A stretch of DNA of 64,000 nt from Clostridium_AD sp050717515 (GTDB taxonomy: Bacteria; Bacillota; Clostridia; Clostridiales; Clostridiaceae), in assembly GCF_050717515.1 (NCBI RefSeq), contig NZ_JBOITL010000021.1, positions 124,001 to 188,000 of the forward strand. The letters run 5' to 3'. Both the position numbers and the translations under genes were made by a program. The notes under the pieces are model-generated. The model had not been told where the DNA came from and did no database searches. It saw only the letters and a program-made list of their open reading frames with translations. The stretch's first letter is position 1, and every line of letters begins with the position of its first letter. This document shows, piece after piece, positions 36,335 through 42,619 of the stretch.

Positions 36335-36631
36335 CTAAGAAGATTTATAGGAAATTGAGTATTTATCACCAAGTTCCTTTTGTGCTTTCTCTAATAATTT
36401 CAGACCAATTTCATTATGTTTTTGTGAAACCTCATAAACATATTCAGACTCGTCCAATACTGTTTCAGAATAATTTCGAACCCAAATATCAAGCTCTTTT
36501 TTTAATTCATATGAGAAAGGAGCATCATCTATATCAAGATTATAACCACATTTTTTACACCAAATTGGGTCTGCACCGAAATCAGCTTCGAGAACTAAGT
36601 CATAACTTTGTTCTTTGCAAGAGCACTGCAT
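36335..36631 (-). CDS. Small protein with a Cys4 zinc-ribbon-like N-terminus
   Basis: A 98-residue protein. Two cysteine pairs, CSC near residue 3 and CKKC near 25, could bind zinc. The rest is acidic and helical (ELKKELDIWVRNYSETV; KHNEIGLKLLEKAQKELG). The start is uncertain between 36643 and 36631; I prefer the inner ATG after GGATGGTGAATT. No function known. It lies between R7 and S2. Confidence 0.62.
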   Translation of the reverse strand: MQCSCKEQSYDLVLEADFGADPIWCKKCGYNLDIDDAPFSYELKKELDIWVRNYSETVLDESEYVYEVSQKHNEIGLKLLEKAQKELGDKYSISYKSS

Positions 36632-36664
36632 ATAATTCACCATCCTTTTAATTTAGGAAAAATT

Positions 36665-36720
36665 ACCGTTGCGACGTAATATTTTACAGTTGTGACGCAA
36701 CTTATGAAAGATGCGACACA
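36665..36720 (-). repeat. Reduced array junction S2, two half copies
   Basis: CCGTTGCGACGTAATATTTT directly followed by CAGTTGTGACGCAAC and TTATGAAAGATGCGAC: two reduced junctions back to back with no gene between, as expected if an intervening cassette was lost. Confidence 0.65.
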
Positions 36721-36748
36721 TAACCTCACTCTGCATATCAAAATTACT

Positions 36749-37828
36749 TCATAATGATAAAATAGCTGTTTTTAATTTTTCAATTGCGTGCACATATTCT
36801 GAAATTCCCTCTAATACTTTTAAATAAGGCTCATTCAATAACGTTTGAAATAGCTTTTTTCGTATAATACTCTGCCCTTCTGCAGTTACTTCAAGCTGTA
36901 GGTTTTCAAAATAGGGATTATTTTCATAGTCATATTCTGTAGAAAGCAACCCATCAACATAGTTCTCGAACCATAGCGCAGCAATATCTTTCTTTCCTTC
37001 TTCAATGTATACCCTACATAACATATACGCACCTGAACATAATCCTATTTTAAAGGTGCTTTGTATTTTATAAATTGCATCGGAATACAAAACTGACTTA
37101 TCAAAATTATGGTCATGTTTAGAAATATTCGACAATATAGACATCATTGTTGTACTTTGATTTAAATACTGCAACAGCATTTCTTTGCAAAGACTTTCTG
37201 CTTCCTTATTCTTATTCTGCTTCTGTAAAAGTGAAGCATACATCACCATTGGGTCAACAAAGGAATTAGATAACTCCTTAAGGTACTTTTCACTTTCATC
37301 ATAATTTTCCAATGACATCTGTATGTCTGCAATTACAAATAAAGCATAATGTGCATATTTGGTGTCTTTGCTTTCGATTACTTGATATAAGAGGGATAAA
37401 GCATATTGCATTTTTTCATTAATTAACTCGTCTAAGTCATCATCTAACAACATAGAGTACATTCGTATTAACCCAGCAATATTAAACTTCAAACCATTAC
37501 TATTGGGGTATCGGTTAAGATACTCCTTACATTTTGTCTCACCATCAGTAAAACCGCGATGTAGAAATATCTCTATAAGTTCATTTTTGATTTGGTTTAT
37601 TTCTGTTGCCAGAAGTTCTTTCTCAAAAGACAACAACTCATTCAAAGTTGTATCTAATGCTCTTGCAAGTGGAGCTAATATTCCAATATCTGGTGTAGAA
37701 TTTCCAGTCTCCCACTTGCTTACTGCTCCAGCTGAGATACCAATCATATTAGCAAGTTGCTCTTGTGTAACACATTTACCTTTTCTCAATTTCAAAATTG
37801 TTGCACCAATACTAAATTCATTCATCAT
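36749..37828 (-). CDS. XRE-family regulator with TPR-like C-terminal region
   Basis: A 359-residue cytoplasmic protein. Residues 5-65 are an HTH_3 domain (ATILKLRKGKCVTQEQLANMIGISAGAVSKWETGNSTPDIGIL). The remainder is helical with repeated SEKYLKEL, ESLCKEMLLQYLN, ALWFENYVDG type helices typical of tetratricopeptide repeats (RNPP/MalR-like organisation). These often bind a signalling peptide, but no partner peptide gene is visible. ATG 37828 after AGGAGGTTTCA, with a second ATG next to it. Unit between S2 and S3. Confidence 0.82.
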   Translation of the reverse strand: MMNEFSIGATILKLRKGKCVTQEQLANMIGISAGAVSKWETGNSTPDIGILAPLARALDTTLNELLSFEKELLATEINQIKNELIEIFLHRGFTDGETKCKEYLNRYPNSNGLKFNIAGLIRMYSMLLDDDLDELINEKMQYALSLLYQVIESKDTKYAHYALFVIADIQMSLENYDESEKYLKELSNSFVDPMVMYASLLQKQNKNKEAESLCKEMLLQYLNQSTTMMSILSNISKHDHNFDKSVLYSDAIYKIQSTFKIGLCSGAYMLCRVYIEEGKKDIAALWFENYVDGLLSTEYDYENNPYFENLQLEVTAEGQSIIRKKLFQTLLNEPYLKVLEGISEYVHAIEKLKTAILSL

Positions 37829-38006
37829 TGAAACCTCCTATTTCACCTTTTCTTTATGTTCTTTTTTAGTATATCTTGACTTTTGAATTCAGACAATGCA
37901 GGCTAATTCGCTTTTTGGTTAAGAAAATTTGAATAGTATTCAACTTTAATAGAATTATATAAACAATTTTTCTTGTACATTCTTCTACTATTCTGATGCA
38001 TTTTTT

Positions 38007-38040
38007 TACAGTTGTGACGCAACTTTAGAAAGTTGCGACC
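38007..38040 (-). repeat. Reduced array junction S3 with a 9-bp hairpin
   Basis: TTACAGTTGTGACGCAAC then TTTAGAAAGTTGCGACC. The arms CGCAACTTT and AAAGTTGCG are perfectly complementary, the clearest copy of the right-end inverted repeat. No T-run follows. Confidence 0.7.
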
Positions 38041-38074
38041 TTATCATAGTATAATTCACTGTTAACGCTTTTCA

Positions 38075-38171
38075 TTATCCCCAGTCATCGCATCGCCAAT
38101 TACCTGTCTTACTATCCCTTATTAATATCCAATTCCAATTGGAATAAGTTGAATTTGGATTTAAACTCCCA
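38075..38171 (-). pseudogene. C-terminal gene fragment (DUF4829-like tail)
   Basis: A frame beginning directly after the stop of the gene at 38172 reads NPNSTYSNWNWILIRDS then KTGNWRCDDWG and stops at 38075. A WxWILI...NWxxDDWG ending is common in clostridial secreted DUF4829-type proteins. No start or N-terminal part exists, so it is a remnant left next to another truncated-looking gene. Confidence 0.5.
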
Positions 38172-38357
38172 TTACCTTACTATTTCATTGCTCTTTATTC
38201 CAAATTGTGTGACTTTTATGTGAGCTTTACCCTCAGGAAGTTCAATGTCTACACTATTATTTTCCATGACACTGTCTGCCTTTTCTCCGTTTACTTTTAT
38301 TTGGATTTTTGAGCCTGTGCCCTGCCATCCAGTATTTCGTTTAATAGTAATTGACAT
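38172..38357 (-). CDS. Small beta-rich protein, 61 residues, possibly truncated
   Basis: MSITIKRNTGWQGTGSKIQI then KVNGEKADSVMENNSVDIELPEGKAHIKVTQFG. This matches the N-terminal beta-domain seen at the start of longer Firmicutes membrane proteins, where it continues after the SKEI region. Here it stops at EIVR and is joined to the unrelated fragment at 38075, so it may be a truncated gene. ATG 38357 follows AAAGGAGATAATAAT. Behind junction R8. Confidence 0.55.
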   Translation of the reverse strand: MSITIKRNTGWQGTGSKIQIKVNGEKADSVMENNSVDIELPEGKAHIKVTQFGIKSNEIVR

Positions 38358-38423
38358 ATTATTATCTCCTTTGTTAGAACCATTCTGCTTCTTAAATGAA
38401 ATTGATTACTTCGCCATATTTTC

Positions 38424-38476
38424 CTAAGTCGTCACAAGTAAAAACGCCACAAACTTTTATTGTTTGTGACGTCTAA
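38424..38476 (-). repeat. Array junction R8 (core)
   Basis: Standard core with GACGTCTAATAAGAA then GGTTGCG. It terminates the L7/L12-like gene at 38502 on the minus strand. Confidence 0.88.
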
Positions 38477-38501
38477 TAAGAAGGTTGCGAATTAAACCTA
38501 C

Positions 38502-38801
38502 TTATTTTAATTCTTGCTCACTAAATAGGTCAACATATTCTTTGGCTTCTTTTAATCCAAGTCCAGTGACCATTCTATATCTTTTAATTGCCTTAATCTT
38601 CTTACCTTCTGAAATGAGACTTTTTAATTCGGCATCAATATTTTCTGTTACGGTGTCAGCCAATCCAATATGTTTAGCAATTTTGTCTAAAGTTACTTTT
38701 ATATGTGTAACATCACTCCGTAACTGAAAAATAATACTCAACAAACTCGTAAATGCCAATGCCAATGTCCCTATATAAATCCAAATAGTTCCGCTTTCCA
38801 T
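38502..38801 (-). CDS. Membrane-anchored protein with ribosomal L7/L12 C-terminal-like domain
   Basis: A 99-residue protein. Residues 5-30 form one membrane helix (IWIYIGTLALAFTSLLSIIFQL). The C-terminus SEGKKIKAIKRYRMVTGLGLKEAKEYVDLF follows the L7/L12-CTD pattern KxxxIKxVRxxTGLGLKEAKxxVE, a motif used to contact translation factors in the ribosomal stalk. Small proteins with this fold outside the ribosome have no established role. ATG 38801 after AAGGAGTGATTATAT. Unit between R8 and S4. Confidence 0.75.
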   Translation of the reverse strand: MESGTIWIYIGTLALAFTSLLSIIFQLRSDVTHIKVTLDKIAKHIGLADTVTENIDAELKSLISEGKKIKAIKRYRMVTGLGLKEAKEYVDLFSEQELK

Positions 38802-38854
38802 ATATAATCACTCCTTGTGCTTAATAATTTATTTTAGACTTAATCAACAATATT

Positions 38855-38886
38855 TTACCGTTGTGACGTAAAATTAGAATGTGAAT
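38855..38886 (-). repeat. Reduced array junction S4
   Basis: TTTTACCGTTGTGACGTAAAA then TTAGAATGTG: a reduced junction between the CdsA gene and the L7/L12-like gene. Confidence 0.6.
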
Positions 38887-38922
38887 CAATAGTATTCTTT
38901 ATGTAACTTGAATAATAATTTA

Positions 38923-39732
38923 TTACTTCATTGTTAGTATCAATAAATAATAAATAAAAGGGGCTGTTAAAATAATACTATCAAATCTATCTAAAACTCC
39001 ACCATGTCCAGGAATAAGTTTCCCAAAATCTTTTACATTATTAAATCTTTTTATTAACGAGGATGTTAAGTCCCCAAATTGAGATAATATTGAACCAATA
39101 CCTCCTGCTATAATACAAATAATTAAAAAGTTATTGATATGTATGTTAGTGAAGTTTAAAACTACTAATCCATATAAATAAGAAATTATTCCTGCACCGG
39201 CTATCCCTGCTATAAACCCCTCAACAGACTTTTTAGGGCTTACTATAGGTGTTAGTTTATGCTTTCCAAAGCGTTGCCCAAATAAACATGCGAATGTATC
39301 AGCACTCCAAGCAACTACAAATACCAGAAATACAAGAGTATTTCCATAAGGGTTCATATTAATAATTTGTACTATAAATGAAAACATACAAGCAACATAG
39401 AAAAAACTAATAAAAGTTACTGTAGCATTTTTAACATTATCTCTTTTATAAAAAATAATTGAATAGAATATTAGAAACAAGGAAAATAAAAATATATAAA
39501 AACCACTCTTTGAACTTAAATTTAATGTTATTGATACAAAGTATATAATAGAGAATATTATTCCGATTGCTCCATACTTCATATCAAAACCCTCAAACGA
39601 TTTATAAAATTCAATCAAACCTATTACCATGAGTATAAGGATTGAGCCATTAATTATAGCACTATTTTTACTCATTATAATTGCTATTAAAATAGGTATC
39701 CCAATTATAGAACTTATCACCCGTTGTTTCAT
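38923..39732 (-). CDS. Phosphatidate cytidylyltransferase homologue
   Basis: A 269-residue integral membrane enzyme that makes CDP-diacylglycerol from phosphatidate and CTP. The C-terminal signature SSLIKRFNNVKDFGKLIPGHGG then VLDRFDS (KDFGxxxPGHGGxxDRxD) is intact, and about eight hydrophobic helices precede it. In other clostridia cdsA sits between frr/uppS and dxr; this copy is in the array between S4 and R9, so it is probably an extra paralogue. ATG 39732. Confidence 0.85.
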   Translation of the reverse strand: MKQRVISSIIGIPILIAIIMSKNSAIINGSILILMVIGLIEFYKSFEGFDMKYGAIGIIFSIIYFVSITLNLSSKSGFYIFLFSLFLIFYSIIFYKRDNVKNATVTFISFFYVACMFSFIVQIINMNPYGNTLVFLVFVVAWSADTFACLFGQRFGKHKLTPIVSPKKSVEGFIAGIAGAGIISYLYGLVVLNFTNIHINNFLIICIIAGGIGSILSQFGDLTSSLIKRFNNVKDFGKLIPGHGGVLDRFDSIILTAPFIYYLLILTMK

Positions 39733-39777
39733 TATTAAATCCCCCCAAAAACAATTAATTTAATTCGTCATAGAATA

Positions 39778-39910
39778 CTGTTCCGAATTAATAACACCAT
39801 AATTTATCATAAATATAAAGATTAGAGATATCCTAATCTTTATATCAGCTTATTTTCCTAAGTCGTCACAAGTAAAAACGCCACAAACTTTTATTGTTTG
39901 TGACGCCTAA
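39778..39910 (-). repeat. Array junction R9 with B-type module
   Basis: B module 39778-39857: TTCCGAATTAAT, CCATAATTTATC and a perfect 11-bp hairpin ATAAAGATTAG-7-CTAATCTTTAT (39815-39843). Core 39858-39910 follows with right end GACGCCTAACAAGAA then TATTGCGTC. The minus strand of the B module has an extended -10 (TGGTATTAT). Confidence 0.83.
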
Positions 39911-39939
39911 CAAGAATATTGCGTCTTATAATTGCACAC

Positions 39940-40263
39940 TTAGTTATAGTTTACATATCCTTTCCTTTTGCTTACTACTTTTAATAGGTAATATATTAGG
40001 TAATATATAAAAAAGAATAGTAGTAGAAAACATATTGTAGGATATAAATCATGTACATTATATATGGTTACTATTATTCCGAATATAATAATCAATAATG
40101 AAGCTATTATTGAAAAATATAACTGTAACTTCAGAAACTCTTTTGATTTTAAAATAACCATTTTGTCACTTCTATAAATAGGTGTAACTTTATTTCTACA
40201 TGAAACAGAGTAAATTAAACGATATAAGCCTATACTAACTATTAATAAACCAACACTGTTCAT
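39940..40263 (-). CDS. Small membrane protein, paralogue of the 32167 gene
   Basis: A 107-residue protein with about four hydrophobic helices; MNSVGLLIVSIGLYRLIYSV then SCRNKVTPIYRSDKMVILKSKEFLKLQLYFSI aligns along its first half with the protein at 32167. Same length and same kind of junction upstream (A-type, R10). No known function. It shows that at least one cargo type occurs twice in the array. Confidence 0.7.
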   Translation of the reverse strand: MNSVGLLIVSIGLYRLIYSVSCRNKVTPIYRSDKMVILKSKEFLKLQLYFSIIASLLIIIFGIIVTIYNVHDLYPTICFLLLFFFIYYLIYYLLKVVSKRKGYVNYN

Positions 40264-40462
40264 TTTACATTCACCCCCCTTAAATTCGAAATATATAACT
40301 AACTTCGACCTAACTCTATAGAAATTATAGCATATTATACATATTTATACATAGCTATATTTCTATAATAGTAAATATCTTCATTTTTAAATACCGTATT
40401 ATTCATTTTTCAAAGATCATTGTCCGTTTTTTAATTTCAATAGTTACGTCGTCTAATTTAAC

Positions 40463-40590
40463 GATTCCGAATCATTATTACCATTATATAACATAACAGT
40501 AAGAATTGGAATAGTCCAAACTTTACTGCACCATATTTTCCTAAGTCATCACAAGTAAAAACGTCACAAACTTTTATTGTTTGTGACGTT
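40463..40590 (-). repeat. Array junction R10, full length (A-type)
   Basis: GATTCCGAATC (40463-40473), ATTATA (40483-40488), hairpin CAGTAAG/TTTACTG (40497-40529), core 40542-40590. In this copy the stem reads ACGTCACAAAC/GTTTGTGACGT, fully complementary by a paired change. A leftover right-end motif (ACGTCGTCTAATTTAA, 40447-40462) directly precedes it, a sign of a lost cassette. The 40264-40446 stretch is AT-rich with no gene. Confidence 0.85.
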
Positions 40591-40591
40591 A

Positions 40592-40747
40592 TTATTTACT
40601 TATGAATGCATCAATTAGTAATCCTATTATCATACCACTAAACGTCCCTATAAAAACATTTCCAAGCGAAGCACCTATAATAAATCCAAAAATCGATCCA
40701 ATCCCTGAAAAGGTATTATTAGATATATAATTTTTTTTCTTCGACAA
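40592..40747 (-). CDS. Small glycine-zipper membrane protein, 51 residues (TTG start)
   Basis: SKKKNYISNNTFSGIGSIFG then FIIGASLGNVFIGTFSGMIIGLLIDAFISK. Starts at TTG 40747, 8 nt after GGAGG, and stops immediately after the R10 core. Two short hydrophobic helices with GxxxG spacing. Similar in character to the protein at 35078. No function known. Confidence 0.6.
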   Translation of the reverse strand: MSKKKNYISNNTFSGIGSIFGFIIGASLGNVFIGTFSGMIIGLLIDAFISK

Positions 40748-40779
40748 TTATGACACCTCCAATATTGTATAATATTTTT

Positions 40780-40832
40780 CTAAGTCGTCACAAGTAAAAA
40801 CGACACAAACTTTTATTGTTTGTGGCGTCTAA
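40780..40832 (-). repeat. Array junction R11 (core)
   Basis: CTAAGTCGTCACAAG, ACACAAAC-7-GTTTGTGG, then GCGTCTAAGTAGAAC. Some stem positions differ from the consensus. It terminates the gene at 40866. Confidence 0.82.
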
Positions 40833-40865
40833 GTAGAACACTACGTCATAATTTTAATGTGCCGA

Positions 40866-41033
40866 TTATTTCCCCTTGTTTTTCTGCCTAAATCCGAGTG
40901 AACTAAATATTATGGTTAAACTTATATAACAAATCCCAAATGATTTTTTGTCGTTACTAAAATATATTATCGATGTAACTGCAAATACGATTCCTAAAAT
41001 AAAATATATGTACTTGGCAGTATTTTTTTTCAT
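40866..41033 (-). CDS. Small two-helix membrane protein, 55 residues
   Basis: MKKNTAKYIYFILGIVFAVT then SIIYFSNDKKSFGICYISLTIIFSSLGFRQKNKGK. Two membrane helices and basic ends. I start at ATG 41033, 9 nt after AAGGAGG; the upstream in-frame codons fall before the ribosome site. Unknown function. Unit between R11 and a B-type module. Confidence 0.62.
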   Translation of the reverse strand: MKKNTAKYIYFILGIVFAVTSIIYFSNDKKSFGICYISLTIIFSSLGFRQKNKGK

Positions 41034-41077
41034 AAACATTCTCCTCCTTAAAACTCTTTTAAGGTACAATATTTTAC

Positions 41078-41156
41078 TGTTCCGAATTAATAATACCATA
41101 ATTTATCATAAATATAAAGATTAGAGATATCCTAATCTTTATATCAGCTTAGTTTG
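41078..41156 (-). repeat. B-type promoter module, third copy
   Basis: Same order as in R9: TGTTCCGAATTAATAAT, CCATAATTTATC, hairpin ATAAAGATTAG-7-CTAATCTTTAT (41114-41142), then CAGCTTAGTTTG and CTAAATCG, where it breaks off without a terminator core at the end of the next gene. Confidence 0.75.
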
Positions 41157-41312
41157 CTAAATCGCAACAATTTCTCCTGTAGCTAAATATAAAGCAACAC
41201 TGCCTCTATAATTTTCAGGAACTACCTTCTTTGTACTAGCTTCCACCGGTTCCAAATCCCACACATTTACCTTAACTAAATACCCATAAGCTTTTATTAA
41301 ATAATCTTTCAT
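41157..41312 (-). CDS. Small protein, 51 residues, last gene of a phage-tail-like operon
   Basis: MKDYLIKAYGYLVKVNVWDL then EPVEASTKKVVPENYRGSVALYLATGEIVAI, stop TAG 41157. ATG 41312 lies 1 bp past the stop of the gene upstream and follows GGAGGCAAAATAAC. Too short to assign. Its stop codon lies in bases that resemble the start of the array core. Confidence 0.6.
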   Translation of the reverse strand: MKDYLIKAYGYLVKVNVWDLEPVEASTKKVVPENYRGSVALYLATGEIVAI

Positions 41313-41313
41313 G

Positions 41314-41580
41314 TTATTTTGCCTCCAATTCATTTATTTTTTGTGATAATTCTATTATAAGTTCAGCCATCTCAACCTTGGTTAAGTCAACTGCTTGGAC
41401 TATTATTGGCTCTCTATGCTCACTAAATGTCTTAGTTTTCTCGTCATAATCCCAATCTTCTTCAATACCCTCATTACCAGTTATTTCTACCAAAACAATG
41501 TTTGGTGCAAACTCCGGCTTTGCTTCTGCTTCAAAAATCCAATGTGCTCTGCCATCTACTAGTTGCGCAAATTTTTTCAT
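41314..41580 (-). CDS. Phage-tail-associated-like protein, 88 residues
   Basis: MKKFAQLVDGRAHWIFEAEA then KPEFAPNIVLVEITG...DYDEKTKTFSEH. The pattern AQLxDGxxHWIFEAEEKPEFAPNI is usual in small proteins encoded after tail fibre genes of clostridial phages. The C-terminus MAELIIELSQKINELEAK is a short coiled coil. It lies 15 bp after the glycine-rich gene and 1 bp before the 51-residue gene. Confidence 0.6.
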   Translation of the reverse strand: MKKFAQLVDGRAHWIFEAEAKPEFAPNIVLVEITGNEGIEEDWDYDEKTKTFSEHREPIIVQAVDLTKVEMAELIIELSQKINELEAK

Positions 41581-41595
41581 GCTGTAACCCCCTTA

Positions 41596-42384
41596 TTAAT
41601 TCCAAAGTATCGTCAATGCCCCATTCTTACCAGCTGACCCTCCTTGCCCACCGGTACCTCCTTGGCCTCCATTACTATTATAGGCAGCCATGCCAAGAGC
41701 CCCATGAACACCAAGAGCTCCAGGAACACCATAAACACTACTACCTGCGCCACCTTGTCCACCTGTACCTCCTTTGTCTGTGCCATTCCAACTATTACCA
41801 CCTTGGCCTCCTTGACCGCCAACACCACCTGCGCCAACAGTTATTGTAATAATTTCACCCGGAGTAACCATTATAGGAGAACTAAATACCTTACCACCAC
41901 AATATCCATAATTTCCGCCTGCCCCACCTACACCCTTGATACTATATACCGGTCCAGGTGTAGCTGTTCCACCTTCGCCACCTTGTCCTCCTTGTCCTCC
42001 ATTACCGCCGCCAAGTCCATATTTAGACCAACCAATGGTACTATTCAGATTATCACTAGAAACGGACAGCAAGTCTCCAAAACTTGTTACCCCACCATAA
42101 TTTTTGCCCCCTTGATACCCAGCCCAGCCTTCCCCACCTGGTATTCCAGAATAGGTAGTCCCTGTCCCTCCTTGGCCTCCTTGCCCTCCACTACTTCCAT
42201 TTCCACCTGAAATTGCGGATATATGGACAACAAAAACTCCTTCTGGAACTTTCCACTGATATGTTCCAGGGGATATAAACGAGGCGCTCTTAACGTTACT
42301 CTTAACAGCGGCCAATATATTGTCAGCTGCAGTTTTAACTAAATCCAATGTTACCTTATCTGCAATAAAAATTTCTCCTGCCAA
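41596..42384 (-). CDS. Glycine-rich tail-fibre-tip-like protein, 262 residues
   Basis: Residues 1-30 look like a linker (VDLVKTAADNILAAVK-like). Residues 35-60 are SFISPGTYQWKVPEGVFVVH, the small beta domain that begins glycine-rich phage receptor-binding tips. The rest is GGQGGQGG-type repeat: GGNGSSGGQGGQGGTG near 63, GGGNGGQGGQGGEGG near 123, VGGQGGQGG near 187. Such repeats can fold as polyglycine-II bundles that bind cell surfaces. First gene of a three-gene operon; ATG 42384 follows AAGGAGGTTTTATAATT. Function in an array outside a prophage is unclear. Confidence 0.7.
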   Translation of the reverse strand: MAGEIFIADKVTLDLVKTAADNILAAVKSNVKSASFISPGTYQWKVPEGVFVVHISAISGGNGSSGGQGGQGGTGTTYSGIPGGEGWAGYQGGKNYGGVTSFGDLLSVSSDNLNSTIGWSKYGLGGGNGGQGGQGGEGGTATPGPVYSIKGVGGAGGNYGYCGGKVFSSPIMVTPGEIITITVGAGGVGGQGGQGGNSWNGTDKGGTGGQGGAGSSVYGVPGALGVHGALGMAAYNSNGGQGGTGGQGGSAGKNGALTILWN

Positions 42385-42485
42385 TTATAAAACCTCCTTA
42401 TAATATAATAATCCATTTAAAATACCTAGTTGATAATGTTTTGAAGTTCCAACATCCAACATTCTGTTAACATGCTTCGAGTTAT

Positions 42486-42575
42486 CAGTCAAGTACGACG
42501 TAAAAACGCCGTAAAATTCCTGAATAATACAGCGTTTTATGGGATTATTCGGTCTTAATAGTTATGACGCTTAAT
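42486..42575 (-). repeat. Divergent junction-like element
   Basis: GTACGACGTAAAAACGCCGTA, an imperfect inverted repeat (CCTGAATAAT near 42521, ATTATTCGG near 42545) and a right end TGACGCTTAATAAGAAA as in the array junctions, but a different middle. It lies between the acetyltransferase gene and the glycine-rich operon. The rest of the 42385-42619 gap shows nothing else. Confidence 0.5.
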
Positions 42576-42619
42576 AAGAAAAATATGCTGCAAATACAAT
42601 ATAGATTTGCCATTAGGCC

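Noticed and set aside
36271..36651. Plus-strand 126-residue frame
   Set aside because: Overlaps a better minus-strand gene with a ribosome site and Cys motif; no start signal on the plus strand.
29673..40832. Classical integron attC sites
   Set aside because: The layout is attC-like, but the paired boxes RYYYAAC (left) and GTTRRRY (right) in the required orientation are not found. GCCTAAC/GYCTAAT occurs only at the right end, the wrong side. I therefore call the units cassette-like, not integron cassettes. An attC structural search (HattCI/IntegronFinder) would settle it.
29595..40832. CRISPR array
   Set aside because: Repeats are 200-2300 bp apart with genes between them, are themselves variable and modular, and no cas genes are present.
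41502..42210. Plus-strand frames rich in His, Pro, Thr over 41.5-42.2 kb
   Set aside because: They are the antisense of the glycine-rich repeat gene and have no ribosome site.
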